The position numbers were made by a program, and so were the translations under genes. Positions 27,084 to 36,103 of a stretch of DNA of 64,000 nt are shown one piece after another. This stretch comes from Bog-950 sp964631835 (GTDB lineage Bacteria; Bacteroidota; Bacteroidia; Chitinophagales; LD1): positions 46,509 to 110,508 of the forward strand of contig CAZWAD010000012.1 in assembly GCA_964631835.1 (NCBI GenBank), given 5' to 3'. A model generated the notes under the pieces. It was not told the DNA's origin. It saw only the letters and a program-made list of their open reading frames with translations, and searched no databases. The first letter of the stretch is position 1. Every line of letters starts with the position of its first letter.

Positions 27084-27230
27084 ATGAAGGGTTTTTTGAT
27101 GGGCTTAATATTTGTATTGTTTTTTGTGGCTTTCTATTATTTCATTTTGATAATTCGTTTACCATTCACAGGCTTTACACGTTTTATTGAAGTTGTTTCA
27201 TCAGAAGACGAGGACGAGCAGGTATATTGA
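27084..27230 (+). CDS. Candidate single-pass small membrane protein (48 residues)
   Basis: The ATG at 27084 follows an A-rich, SD-free leader and encodes a peptide of 48 residues. It has one long hydrophobic helix (about 4-24, LMGLIFVLFFVAFYYFILII), a short RLPFTGFTRF segment and an acidic tail (SSEDEDEQVY). The pattern of one helix plus a charged tail, with a promoter box upstream, is typical of real small membrane proteins. No family is recognised. The next gene is a Crp/Fnr regulator on the same strand. Confidence 0.5.
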   Translation: MKGFLMGLIFVLFFVAFYYFILIIRLPFTGFTRFIEVVSSEDEDEQVY

Positions 27231-27417
27231 TCCCAACTTATTTCACGGATAGTTTCATAATTTCAGGCAGAGGAAAATTTAGGTGTAAGGGGATTAAGGA
27301 CTTTGCACTTTATTAGGTTTATACACTGCATAATAGGTTACAAATCACTTTCTAAAACGTTTTTTTGTAATTAAAGGATATTGTACTTGACTTGAGAAAA
27401 TTATTCCGGTTTAACAC

Positions 27418-28116
27418 ATGACGCAAACAGCAAAAAATATTTCATACTTAAGGGAGTCCTTTAGTCCGTTTTCTAAGCTTGATAAAAAAGGGCTCGAAAA
27501 AACAGAGCGAAGCCTGAAAATATTTTCGTTCAAGAAGAAGCAAATTATTCATCGCGAAGGATTCTCACCGTCCGGACTTTTTATTATCAAAATCGGAAAG
27601 GTAAAAATTTATAAAACAACAGATACGGGCAAACAGGTTATCATTCACATAGCGGGCGAAAAAGAAATGGTTGGCTTCAGCGCTATTCTTCGAAAAAGCG
27701 AGTATCATTTTTGGGCGGAGGCTATAGAAAACAGCGAATTGATTTTTATACCGAAAAAAGTGATTTATGAACTCATCGAAGATTATCCCCCATTCTCAGT
27801 TAGCCTTATGGTTTTGTTTTTTAAAGAATTTGACAACGTTATTGAGAAACTGGTTGACCTGTTGTCGGACCAGGTGAGAAAACGCACAGCAAAAGTTCTG
27901 TTATGGCTTATAGAAACTTACGGCATGGAGTCCGACCGTAAAACCATTGCTATTACTCTAAGCAGGAAAGATTTGGCAAATTTGGCCGCAACGAATACTG
28001 AGACATTGGTCCGTAATTTGTCCGATTTCAAAAAAGAAAAGTTGGTTGCGCTAAGAGGCAAAAAAATTTCCATTATTAACTTTGAGAAACTGAACCAAAT
28101 CGTGTTTCTTCCATAG
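27418..28116 (+). CDS. Crp/Fnr-family transcriptional regulator
   Basis: The 232-residue protein has an N-terminal cyclic-nucleotide-binding-like beta barrel (about 30-125, with HREGFSPSGLFIIKIGKVKI and GEKEMVGFSAIL). A long dimerisation helix (about 135-160) and a C-terminal winged helix follow; the recognition segment is LSRKDLANLAATNTETLVRNL. The barrel lacks the Arg-Ser pair of true cAMP receptors, and there is no N-terminal cysteine set for an iron-sulfur cluster. The signal is therefore unknown. It may regulate the SnoaL-like gene downstream (142 bases) or the small membrane ORF upstream, but no operator is proven. Confidence 0.85.
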   Translation: MTQTAKNISYLRESFSPFSKLDKKGLEKTERSLKIFSFKKKQIIHREGFSPSGLFIIKIGKVKIYKTTDTGKQVIIHIAGEKEMVGFSAILRKSEYHFWAEAIENSELIFIPKKVIYELIEDYPPFSVSLMVLFFKEFDNVIEKLVDLLSDQVRKRTAKVLLWLIETYGMESDRKTIAITLSRKDLANLAATNTETLVRNLSDFKKEKLVALRGKKISIINFEKLNQIVFLP

Positions 28117-28188
28117 TTCCTGCAAGGGTTCAATTTTGTTTGCTATAAAAACATTGACAGGATTCAATAAATAGAATGATTCAGCGCA

Positions 28189-28219
28189 TTGTTTTCAAAG
28201 GTCATGAAGTGTAAATTTG
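28189..28219 (+). promoter_or_regulatory. Promoter for the SnoaL-like gene (-33 TTG, 20 bp, -7 TAAATTTG)
   Basis: TTG at 28189-28191 is separated by 20 bases from TAAATTTG at 28212-28219, matching the Bacteroidota consensus. The ATG at 28259 is 39 bases downstream. Confidence 0.5.
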
Positions 28220-28258
28220 CCCTGAAGAAATATTTGTTAACCATTAAAAATTAGGAAT

Positions 28259-28696
28259 ATGAAAAAAGAACAAGTATTAACCACCACACTATCAGAAATG
28301 GAACAAAAGCATTGGGATAATGCAGAAAAAAATTTATCAGAAGATTTCAAATTTGAAGGAGGAACTTCTCAGCCCATGGGCAAGAAAGAATGGATTCAAG
28401 TGCATCGTGCACTTCAATCGGGCATGCCCGACCTTAAATTTAACCTACAGGATGTGATTCCCAAAAGCGAAGATAAACTTGCTGCAAAGGTTAAAGTTAC
28501 AGGAACTCACACTTCTATGTTACCACCCGTACTTCAGGGTTCGGAGCCGCTTGAGGCAACAGGCAAAAAAGTTGAGTTGCCAAAAGAGGAAGTGGAAGTT
28601 ACCTTTTCAGGTGATAAAATTTCCAGAGTGTATGTCTATCCTGTTGAGCATGGTGGTGTGCCTGGAATTATAGAGCAGTTAACTGCCCGGAAGTAG
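28259..28696 (+). CDS. SnoaL-like/NTF2-fold protein
   Basis: The 145-residue cytoplasmic protein has the layout of SnoaL-like (NTF2-fold) proteins. An N-terminal helix pair (LSEMEQKHWDNAEKNLSED) is followed by FKFEGGTSQPMGKKEWIQVH, the PDLKFNLQDVIP strand, and the final strands (KVELPKEEVEVTFSGDKISRVYVYPVEH). Members include small-ring cyclases and many uncharacterised stress or scavenging proteins. I cannot assign a ligand. It has its own promoter and a strong terminator 85 bases after the stop. Confidence 0.7.
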   Translation: MKKEQVLTTTLSEMEQKHWDNAEKNLSEDFKFEGGTSQPMGKKEWIQVHRALQSGMPDLKFNLQDVIPKSEDKLAAKVKVTGTHTSMLPPVLQGSEPLEATGKKVELPKEEVEVTFSGDKISRVYVYPVEHGGVPGIIEQLTARK

Positions 28697-28780
28697 ATTG
28701 ATTGTTTTGCAGAAGACAGTAATCTTTTGTTATAAATTTTGTTACTCTTTTATTGTTTGAAGGTAAGACAGTACAGACCA

Positions 28781-28807
28781 GGGTTGTCATTTTGACAACC
28801 CTTTTTT
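28781..28807 (+). terminator. Intrinsic terminator
   Basis: GGGTTGTCA (28781-28789), a 3-base loop and TGACAACCC (28793-28801) are followed by six T. It is a perfect 9-bp stem in plus orientation. Confidence 0.9.
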
Positions 28808-28893
28808 ATTTTGTGATTTTGAAAGCACTAATGCAAAAATAAAAGAGGCAGGTGTGATAAGTTCACCTTAATTAACAGAAAAATTACGACACT

Positions 28894-29889
28894 TCAAGAC
28901 AATTTGTACAATATCACCATATTTAAAACGTAAAGCAGAAAAATGGTAAAGGCATCCCATGCCAGCAAGTAGCGTTTGTCCGTACTTCGGTAAGTTAAAC
29001 CTATAATGGCTATTGCTGACATTAGAATAACCGAAAATACAGAAATAATATTTGCGTCTGATGCATCTTTAAGCAAGTGCCCTTGGGTATAGAATATATC
29101 ATCAATAAATAAAATAAATATGTTGAAGATATTGCTGCCGAGTAAATTGCCGATTGATAAATCAACGGAACCCATACGAACAGCGGCAATCGAAACAGCA
29201 ATCTCTGGGAGGGATGTAGATATGGCTAAAAAGAGGGTGCCTACAAAACTTTTACCCAAACCGGTTTGTTCTGCTATCCCTTCAGCAAAATGAGGAAGAA
29301 ATAAAGCTGCTAAAATGATAATGATTGCATACAGCGCATACCATCCAACAGCGTTTTTTAAGTTTACCCTATGCTCACCATTTTTACATTCTTCTTTCGT
29401 TTCAGATTTAGTTTTTTGGCTGTATTGATAAATAATTCTGATGGCAACGAGATATATAACCATGAAAGAAATACTCGTTAGCCCTATACCGGGAGTAATA
29501 ACCAAATCATCAGGAAAAAAGAGCCCTACTCCTGCTAAAGTAACAAGAATCAAACCCAGCGCAGCGGCAAGGACATGACTTTGTGATGCACTGCCGAGCA
29601 ACGGCTTGTTTTTGGGAACAAAAGCATCCATCATGGCGAGTATGCCCAGGTTGAACGCACAACTTCCTAATATATCACCCACAGCAAGGTCTGCAGATTT
29701 GACAATAGCTGAGGAACTAATACCTACCATCAGTTCAGGCAGGGAGGTCACGCTTGCCATCAATATAAGGCCTATCCAGGCTTTGCCCATGCCTGTAAGG
29801 TCGGCAATCAAATCTCCGTAGTAAGAGAGCTTTTTCCCCGCATAGAAAATAACTATGGCACAAGCCAAGAAGCCAATGAGATTTTGCAT
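28894..29889 (-). CDS. Calcium/sodium (cation) antiporter, CaCA family
   Basis: The 331-residue inner-membrane protein has about ten transmembrane helices in two inverted halves. The alpha repeats are visible: SVTSLPELMVGISS with DLAVGDILGSCAFN in the first half, and STSLPEIAVSIAAV with DLSIGNLLGSNIFN in the second. The glutamates in the two SLPE motifs would bind the cation, as in YrbG-type exchangers. The first GS(N)xFN motif has Cys in place of Asn (GSCAFN), which may shift specificity. A charged loop (KTKSETKEECKNGEHR) joins the halves. It is monocistronic. Confidence 0.9.
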   Translation of the reverse strand: MQNLIGFLACAIVIFYAGKKLSYYGDLIADLTGMGKAWIGLILMASVTSLPELMVGISSSAIVKSADLAVGDILGSCAFNLGILAMMDAFVPKNKPLLGSASQSHVLAAALGLILVTLAGVGLFFPDDLVITPGIGLTSISFMVIYLVAIRIIYQYSQKTKSETKEECKNGEHRVNLKNAVGWYALYAIIIILAALFLPHFAEGIAEQTGLGKSFVGTLFLAISTSLPEIAVSIAAVRMGSVDLSIGNLLGSNIFNIFILFIDDIFYTQGHLLKDASDANIISVFSVILMSAIAIIGLTYRSTDKRYLLAWDAFTIFLLYVLNMVILYKLS

Positions 29890-30029
29890 ATAGGAAACGG
29901 TTGAGTTTGTGCTAATATATCAAATTCACTTTTGAAGAGTCTGCAGTCAATTCCAAACAACAGCTATGTTTGGATAACCCGCTATACCGTAAAATAAGTT
30001 AAGCAGTTTCTGCACTGTTCTTATCATTA

Positions 30030-30037
30030 TATCTTTG
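30030..30037 (+). promoter_or_regulatory. Bacteroidota -7 box for the histidine kinase gene
   Basis: TATCTTTG matches TAnnTTTG exactly and lies 8 bases before the ATG at 30046, implying a very short or absent leader. Confidence 0.5.
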
Positions 30038-30045
30038 CTACAGAA

Positions 30046-31635
30046 ATGAATAAAAATCTGGTTAACATCATTATCGTAGCCATAACGGTTGCTCTTTTAG
30101 GGCTTACCTTGTTCCAGTTGCAATGGATTGATATTAGCTATAACGTAAAAGAAGAAAAATTTGATCAGGGTGTTTACCTAGCTCTCAGCAATGTCGCCCA
30201 CTCCATTGAGCGCAGTGAAGCTGTGAATTATTTTGAAGTATCGGGTTTGAATGATTTTGGCAGAAACATAAAAACCATGTATGATACTGTGCAAACCATA
30301 AAGACTTACACCCCCCAATTCAGCTTGGTTGATTCCGTTGGCCAACACGCAATGAAGTTTGGTTTCAGCGATACATCCTCCGGGTTTGTTTCCCGATTTA
30401 TGGGAAGCATAACTTACCTGAAACAGCGTGCAGCAAAACTGCACGAACATACAAAAGACAAGGACGTAATGACTAGTGAAGAGGACCGTGAGCGCCATAT
30501 CATTGAAATGCAGTTTGGCAAATACAACCGCTTGTTTCAGGATCTTGCTATGCAGTTTATGCTTGATGATAAGTGTTTACAAGAGCGCATTACAAAAGAG
30601 CAGGTTAGTGTCATGCTAGATGAGGAGTTGCATAAGGAGGGGATCAATACGCCATACCAGTTTGCCGTGTTCGATAACTGGGCACCAGGAATGCTCTTTG
30701 GCAATATGCAAATCACCAAAGAGGAAGCACAGGCAGCGAATTTTTATTCTATTCCTCTTTTCCCGAATGATTTGTATGAAAACTCAGGGATACTGATTGT
30801 TACTTTTCCCGATAAGAAAACTTATATCTTTAAATCGCTATGGTTAATGTTGTCAGCAACCGGTACATTTATCCTGATTATTCTCCTGTCTTTTGGCGGC
30901 TCATTTTACATTATCTTCAGGCAAAAGAAACTGGATGAATTAAAAACGGATTTCATTAACAACATGACTCACGAGTTTAAAACTCCTGTATCCACCATTT
31001 CGTTAGCTACTCAAATGTTGAAAAATGACAAGGTTATCAGCGACAAGGAAAAAATCCTGAATTATTCAGGGATTATAGAAGAAGAAAACAAGCGCCTGAG
31101 CGGGCATATTGAGAACGTGTTACAGGTGGCGCGCTTAGATAAGGGGGAGTTTAAACTAAAGGTTAGTGAAGTGAACATTAATACCCTTCTTGATGATATT
31201 GCTGACTCGTTAGAACTACGCGTTCACAATGAAAATGGTGAGCTAATCCGCAAACTTATGGCAGAGAACCCCGTGGTTATAGGCGATATATTCCATCTTA
31301 CCAACACGCTCTATAATGTTTTCGACAATGCTATTAAGTATAAAAAAGACGACCACTTGAAAATTATAGTCACTACAAAGAATGTTCCGAGAGGGGTTGT
31401 GATTTTGATAGAAGATGAAGGTATAGGAATTTCAAAAGAGAACCAGAAGAAGATATTCGAAAAATTTTACCGGGTCCCCACAGGTAATATTCATAATGTT
31501 AAGGGTTTCGGACTAGGACTTAGTTATGTAAAAATTATTCTCACTATGCATAACGGCTCAATTACCGTTGACAGCGAGCCGGGCAAAGGCTCCCGATTTG
31601 AAATTTTTATTCCGCACAGCCCTGTTAATAAATGA
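30046..31635 (+). CDS. Sensor histidine kinase
   Basis: The 529-residue inner-membrane kinase has a transmembrane helix at about 3-25 and a periplasmic sensor region of about 235 residues without a recognised domain. A second helix lies at about 265-290. The HisKA domain has H309 in NNMTHEFKTPVSTISLA. The ATPase domain carries the N box (YNVFDNAIKY), G1 (EDEGIGIS), F box and G2 (GFGLGLSYVKIILTMH). It would phosphorylate the response regulator encoded 60 bases downstream. The stimulus is unknown. A -7 box is eight bases before the ATG. Confidence 0.92.
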   Translation: MNKNLVNIIIVAITVALLGLTLFQLQWIDISYNVKEEKFDQGVYLALSNVAHSIERSEAVNYFEVSGLNDFGRNIKTMYDTVQTIKTYTPQFSLVDSVGQHAMKFGFSDTSSGFVSRFMGSITYLKQRAAKLHEHTKDKDVMTSEEDRERHIIEMQFGKYNRLFQDLAMQFMLDDKCLQERITKEQVSVMLDEELHKEGINTPYQFAVFDNWAPGMLFGNMQITKEEAQAANFYSIPLFPNDLYENSGILIVTFPDKKTYIFKSLWLMLSATGTFILIILLSFGGSFYIIFRQKKLDELKTDFINNMTHEFKTPVSTISLATQMLKNDKVISDKEKILNYSGIIEEENKRLSGHIENVLQVARLDKGEFKLKVSEVNINTLLDDIADSLELRVHNENGELIRKLMAENPVVIGDIFHLTNTLYNVFDNAIKYKKDDHLKIIVTTKNVPRGVVILIEDEGIGISKENQKKIFEKFYRVPTGNIHNVKGFGLGLSYVKIILTMHNGSITVDSEPGKGSRFEIFIPHSPVNK

Positions 31636-31667
31636 CAACGGAACTGGAATTGTTAAAAAAGAGGCAT

Positions 31668-31675
31668 TAACTTTG
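31668..31675 (+). promoter_or_regulatory. -7 box between kinase and regulator genes
   Basis: TAACTTTG is a perfect TAnnTTTG match. It lies just before a TTG codon at 31678 and supports the ATG at 31696 as the regulator start. The regulator may thus also be transcribed separately from the kinase. Confidence 0.45.
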
Positions 31676-31695
31676 TATTGTTAAAGGCAAAAATT

Positions 31696-32391
31696 ATGAT
31701 GGGCAAAAAGAAAATACTGGTGGTTGAAGATGATACCAACCTCGGAAACCTGCTTCGCGATTCTCTCGAAATTAAGAATTACGAAGTCGTTTTAAAGCGA
31801 AATGGAGAAGAAGGTTTTAATGAATTTAAGGCAAATAAGTACGACATGGTTCTGCTGGATGTGATGATGCCAAAAAAGGATGGCTTCACTCTCGGTAAAG
31901 AAATTCGAAGAATGAATTCGGGCATGCCTATTATTTTCCTTACTGCCAAAAACCTGAAGGAAGATACTATTGAAGGACTTAAGCTTGGGGCTGACGATTA
32001 TATGACTAAACCCTTCAGTATGGAGGAACTTACTCTGCGTATGGAAAATATTTTCAAGCGCGTACCCAAGCCGGAGGCAAGTAGTCAGAATATTTTTCGT
32101 ATTGGCAATTTTGAGTTTGACAATACTCTTAGGACTCTCAAAATAGGGAAGAAAGAGCTGAAACTTACTACTAAAGAGTCAGAACTTTTAAAAATGCTTG
32201 CCCTTTATATTGACAGAATCCTTGAGCGTGAGGTGGCTTTAAATTCTGTTTGGGGAACCGATTCGTATTTTGCAGGCAGAAGTATGGATGTTTACATCGC
32301 TAAACTCCGTAAATACTTGAAGGACGACCCTAATGTTGAAATTCAGAACATTCATGGTACTGGCTTTAAGCTTATAGTAATAAAAAGGTAG
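31696..32391 (+). CDS. OmpR/PhoB-family response regulator
   Basis: The product is 231 residues from the ATG at 31696 (31699 is also possible). The receiver domain shows VVEDD, D55 as the phosphate acceptor in VLLDVMMPKKDG, the conserved T in FLTAKN, and K in MTKPFSMEEL. The C-terminal winged helix (about 130-231) is of the OmpR type, with LTTKESELLKMLALY and SMDVYIAKLRKYL. It is the cognate partner of the kinase upstream. Target genes are not indicated by the sequence. Confidence 0.92.
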   Translation: MMGKKKILVVEDDTNLGNLLRDSLEIKNYEVVLKRNGEEGFNEFKANKYDMVLLDVMMPKKDGFTLGKEIRRMNSGMPIIFLTAKNLKEDTIEGLKLGADDYMTKPFSMEELTLRMENIFKRVPKPEASSQNIFRIGNFEFDNTLRTLKIGKKELKLTTKESELLKMLALYIDRILEREVALNSVWGTDSYFAGRSMDVYIAKLRKYLKDDPNVEIQNIHGTGFKLIVIKR

Positions 32392-32395
32392 GAGT

Positions 32396-34597
32396 TTAAT
32401 TAAATTCTTTTCCTTCAGCCGCCATCTTTTCAAGTAAGCCTGGCACTTCAAACCGCTTTCCGTATTTCGATTGCAGTTCTTTTACTCGCACAACAAATTT
32501 CTTTACTCCGTAATCATTAATAAACTGAAGAGTTCCGCCTTTAAATGGAGCAAAACCCCAGCCGAAAATTGAGCCTATATTTGCATCGGGAACGTTGCGC
32601 AAACACCCCTCTTCATAGCAACGAACGGTTTCAATACACTGAATAAACATCATCCGGTCTTTCATTTCATGAAACAATGCGTCATTATTTATAACTGTGG
32701 TCGTTTCTGTAATCGGTAATTGAGTACTACTGCTCCCTCCGGCCGCAGCGGTTGCAGTTTTTCTTTTTCCGAAAGTTTCTCTTAATCCTTCCCACAAAAA
32801 TTTCTTTTCGTCTTTGGGGTATTCGTAAAAGCCCGCACCTTTTGCTTTTCCTTCTCTGCCTAACGAAAGCATTTTCTCCATCACCTCATAAGCAGGGTGC
32901 TGAGGAACCTCTTTCCCTTCAGCCTGTAAATCAGCAATGGTCTGTTTACGGATATGTGCCATAAGCGAAAGCGAAACTTCATCAGTAACAGCTAAAGGGC
33001 CTACCGGCATGCCGGATTGAATTCCCGCGCTTTCGATAGACCTGGCGTCTATGCCCTCAAGCAACATTGCAATTCCTTCGGTAACATAGGTAGAAAAAAC
33101 GCGGGAAGTATAGAATCCCCGGGAGTCATTTACTACAATTGGAGTTTTCTTAATAGACTTTACAAAGTCGAATGAGCGGGCAAGAGTTTCATCGCTGGTT
33201 TCTTTACCCACAATAATTTCAACCAATGGCATTTTATCGGCAGGTGAAAAGAAGTGGAGTCCGATAAAGTTTTCGGGGCGCGATGATGCTTTTGCCAGAC
33301 CGGTTATCGGAAGTGTAGAGGTATTTGACGCAAAAACCCCGGCAGGATTCATTTGTGTTTCGGCTTCTTGTGTAACTTTTGCTTTCAATTCACGGTTTTC
33401 GAAAACAGCCTCTATTATCAAATCGCAGTCTTTCAAATCTGCTGCACTTGAAGTTGCTTTAATGCGATTCAACACTTCAGCAGCTTTTTCTTTTGTCATT
33501 TTTCCTTTGCTTACGCGTTTCTTCAATAAATTCTCAGAGTATGATTTTCCTTTACCAGCAGATTCATCGCTCACATCTTTCAGTACAGTTTCGATTCCGC
33601 TGATAGCACAACAATAAGCAATAGCGCTTCCCATCATACCGGCACCAAGCACACCCACTTTTTTGAAATCTCCCTTTACAGAAGTCTTAGGACGAGAGTT
33701 TCCCGCATTAATGGCGTTGAGCTGCGTCCAGAAAACCTTAATCATATTCTTAGCTACTTTACCCGTTGCTAATTGTGCAAAATATCTTGACTCAATACGG
33801 CATGCAGTTTCAAAATCCACCATAGCGCCTTCAACAGCAGTGCTTATAATGGCGAGAGGGGCAGGATAATTGTTGTGAGTCTTTTTCGCAAGCATTGCGG
33901 GTGCAACTGGTATCACTTTAGCTACATTTGGGTTAAGCGGAGTTCCTCCAGGCATTTTGTAGTCCGGTTTATCCCACAAAGCGGTTGCCGTTGGGTTTGA
34001 CAGAATCCATGTCTTAGCTTTTGTAAGTAACTCTTCTTTATCTTTTGCCAGTTCGTGAACCAGCCCATCATTTAATGCTTCTTTAGGGGAAACTTTTTTC
34101 CCCTCAGTGAGGTACTGCAAGGCTGGTTGAAGGCCAAGCAGGCGAACCATTCTTGTAACACCACCTGCGCCTGGCAGCAATCCCAAAGTAACCTCCGGTA
34201 GGCCGATTTGAATTTTAGAGTTGTCAATCACAATTCTGCGGTGGCAAGCCAAAGGCATTTCGAAACCTGCACCGAGAGCTGTTCCGTTGATAGCCGCCAC
34301 AACCGGTTTGCCTTGCGTTTCGAGATAACGCAAACCAGCCTTGAAATTTTGAGCTCGGTCGAAAAAATGTTTGGCATCGGTTTCTACAAACATTTCATCA
34401 ATATCTGCTCCGGCAAAGAAAGTTTCTTTGGCTGATGTGATGATGATTCCATTAATAGAATCTTTTTCCTGTTGCAATCTCGCAATGGTATTTTTAAATG
34501 CCTCGCCAAATTTTAGGTTGACAACATTTGCCGATTTGTCTGGATTGTCAAGTGTTAAGGTTACAATACCCTTCTCGTCTTTGCTATAATTTATCAT
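32396..34597 (-). CDS. Fatty-acid oxidation multifunctional protein (enoyl-CoA hydratase / 3-hydroxyacyl-CoA dehydrogenase)
   Basis: The 733-residue protein catalyses steps two and three of beta-oxidation. The hydratase part (about 1-200) shows AGADIDEM, and the catalytic glutamates are in GTALGAGFEMPLACH and GLPEVTLGLLPGAGG. The dehydrogenase part begins with the NAD motif GVLGAGMMGSAIAYC (about 312-326). It carries the catalytic His in IGLHFFSPADKMPLVEI and two C-terminal 3HCDH domains (GPLAVTDEVSLSLMAHI, GWGFAPFKGGTLQFIND). Architecture matches FadB/FadJ; I leave the symbol open. It is the second gene after the thiolase, 11 bases apart, forming a FadA/FadB-type complex operon. Confidence 0.92.
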   Translation of the reverse strand: MINYSKDEKGIVTLTLDNPDKSANVVNLKFGEAFKNTIARLQQEKDSINGIIITSAKETFFAGADIDEMFVETDAKHFFDRAQNFKAGLRYLETQGKPVVAAINGTALGAGFEMPLACHRRIVIDNSKIQIGLPEVTLGLLPGAGGVTRMVRLLGLQPALQYLTEGKKVSPKEALNDGLVHELAKDKEELLTKAKTWILSNPTATALWDKPDYKMPGGTPLNPNVAKVIPVAPAMLAKKTHNNYPAPLAIISTAVEGAMVDFETACRIESRYFAQLATGKVAKNMIKVFWTQLNAINAGNSRPKTSVKGDFKKVGVLGAGMMGSAIAYCCAISGIETVLKDVSDESAGKGKSYSENLLKKRVSKGKMTKEKAAEVLNRIKATSSAADLKDCDLIIEAVFENRELKAKVTQEAETQMNPAGVFASNTSTLPITGLAKASSRPENFIGLHFFSPADKMPLVEIIVGKETSDETLARSFDFVKSIKKTPIVVNDSRGFYTSRVFSTYVTEGIAMLLEGIDARSIESAGIQSGMPVGPLAVTDEVSLSLMAHIRKQTIADLQAEGKEVPQHPAYEVMEKMLSLGREGKAKGAGFYEYPKDEKKFLWEGLRETFGKRKTATAAAGGSSSTQLPITETTTVINNDALFHEMKDRMMFIQCIETVRCYEEGCLRNVPDANIGSIFGWGFAPFKGGTLQFINDYGVKKFVVRVKELQSKYGKRFEVPGLLEKMAAEGKEFN

Positions 34598-34608
34598 GAC
34601 GATAATTT

Positions 34609-35817
34609 TTAAGTTCTTTCAATAATAGTTGCTACTCCCATTCCACCTCCTACACATAATGTAACTAACCCGGTTCCTTTGCCCGTTCTTTCCAATTCAT
34701 CAAGTACAGTTCCCAGAAGCATTGACCCGGTAGCTCCCAGCGGGTGACCCATGGCAATAGCCCCTCCATTTACGTTTAAAAGAGAATCATCAATATCCAT
34801 TTCACGCTGAAACTTCAACACTGCCGAAGCAAACGCCTCGTTCATTTCCCAGATGTCAATGTCTTTTTTGTCCATGTGTGCTACTTTCAGTGCTTTCTTT
34901 GCTGAAAATGCAGGACCGGTAAGCATAATTGTTGGGTCCGATGAAGTAACTGCCGCGGCTACTATTCTGGCACGTGGTTTCAATCCAAGTTTTTCTCCTG
35001 TTTCTTTGTTGCCGATAAGTGTAAGTGCTGCGCCATCCACAATGCCCGATGAATTTCCGGGAGTATGGACGTGGTTGATTTTTTCAACGGATGTATATTT
35101 TAACATGGCAACGGAATCGAAGCCAAACTCACCGGGCATGGCAAAACTCGGCTCCAGTTTCTTCATGGCTTCCATGGAAGCATCATCACGGATAGTTTCA
35201 TCATTATCCAGAACAAGGATGTCATTTTGGTCGGTAACTGATATCAGAGATTTTTTGAAATAACCGTTTTTTCGTGCGAACGAAGCTTTGCGATGTGAGC
35301 TAAGCGCATAGTTGTCTACTGTTTCCCTTGTAAACCCTTCAATAGTTGCGATTAAATCAGCAGATATACCTTGAGGAATAAATCCAAGTTTTGAATTTAC
35401 TTGAGGGTCAAGATACCATGCCCCGCCATCGCTGCCCATAGGATTGCGGCTCATGCTTTCAATTCCACCAGCAACAACTAAATTTTCCCAACCGCTACGG
35501 ACTTTCATGGCAGCAAGATTGATTGATTCTAAACCCGAAGAGCAGAAACGATTGATTTGCACACCAGGAACTTTTTCGCTCCAGCCTGCCATAGCTTGTC
35601 CGAATTTTGCAATGTCACCGCCCTGTTCCCCAATAGGGGTTACGCATCCAAGCACAACATCGTCAACCTGCTCTGTATCGAACAACCCGTTGCGCTTATG
35701 TATCGCACGAAAAAGTTGAGTGAGCAGGTCAATCGGTTTTACCTCGTAAAGCGAACCTGATTTTTTACCGCGCCCACGCGGGGTGCGAACCGAGTCGTAG
35801 ATGTATGCTTCTTTCAT
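34609..35817 (-). CDS. Acetyl-CoA C-acyltransferase (thiolase)
   Basis: The ATG at 35817 gives 402 residues and starts at the canonical first strand (KEAYIYDSVRTPRGRG). The longer frame would read through a terminator and promoter. Catalytic residues are C92 in NRFCSSGLESINLAAMKV, the His of GGAIAMGHPLGATGS and the Cys of TLCVGGGMGVATI. It performs the last step of beta-oxidation and would partner the multifunctional protein. It leads the operon behind a well-formed Bacteroidota promoter. Confidence 0.92.
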   Translation of the reverse strand: MKEAYIYDSVRTPRGRGKKSGSLYEVKPIDLLTQLFRAIHKRNGLFDTEQVDDVVLGCVTPIGEQGGDIAKFGQAMAGWSEKVPGVQINRFCSSGLESINLAAMKVRSGWENLVVAGGIESMSRNPMGSDGGAWYLDPQVNSKLGFIPQGISADLIATIEGFTRETVDNYALSSHRKASFARKNGYFKKSLISVTDQNDILVLDNDETIRDDASMEAMKKLEPSFAMPGEFGFDSVAMLKYTSVEKINHVHTPGNSSGIVDGAALTLIGNKETGEKLGLKPRARIVAAAVTSSDPTIMLTGPAFSAKKALKVAHMDKKDIDIWEMNEAFASAVLKFQREMDIDDSLLNVNGGAIAMGHPLGATGSMLLGTVLDELERTGKGTGLVTLCVGGGMGVATIIERT

Positions 35818-35837
35818 ATTGTGTGATTTGAGGAGGG

Positions 35838-35867
35838 CAAACATAAGCCGTAACACGGGAATTTCAA
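35838..35867 (-). promoter_or_regulatory. Promoter of the thiolase operon (-33 TTG, 19 bp, -7 TATGTTTG)
   Basis: On the minus strand TTG (35865-35867) is followed after 19 bases by TATGTTTG (35838-35845), matching the Bacteroidota consensus. The ATG at 35817 is 20 bases downstream of the -7 box. It sits just past a terminator. Confidence 0.65.
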
Positions 35868-35874
35868 CACCTGT

Positions 35875-35906
35875 AAATAAAAAGGTCCGCGCAGACAACG
35901 CGGACC
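35875..35906 (-). terminator. Intrinsic terminator of the lgt-TerB/DnaJ unit
   Basis: On the minus strand GGTCCGCG (35906-35899), a 7-base loop and CGCGGACC (35891-35884) are followed by TTTTTATTT. It closes the upstream unit just before the thiolase promoter. Confidence 0.85.
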
Positions 35907-36103
35907 CCTGACACACTAACTAAAGGGCCTTTTGGATAGACCCCGGAGAGAAGTTTATATTTTCTTTCAATCTAACAATTATTATTATAATGCTAAAAAT
36001 ACAATTTTAAAATAACTAAAAGAACCATTAGTTTTTCTTTTATAATTTTTAAGAAAAATACCCGGAAATTTTTGTAATGAAGAAGCCTCTTGAATTCTTG
36101 TTG

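Larger units (their letters stand above)
26824..27417. other. Intergenic stretch with two short ORFs and a palindrome
   Basis: Between the T9SS gene and the Crp/Fnr gene lie a 14-bp perfect palindrome (26844-26857), a consensus -7 box (26972-26979), a 16-codon ORF (27001-27051) and a 48-codon transmembrane ORF (27084-27230). Nothing further is recognised from 27231 to 27417. Confidence 0.5.

Noticed and set aside
34609..35916. Longer start of the thiolase at 35916
   Set aside because: The extension would read through an intrinsic terminator and the promoter, and the family start is at 35817.
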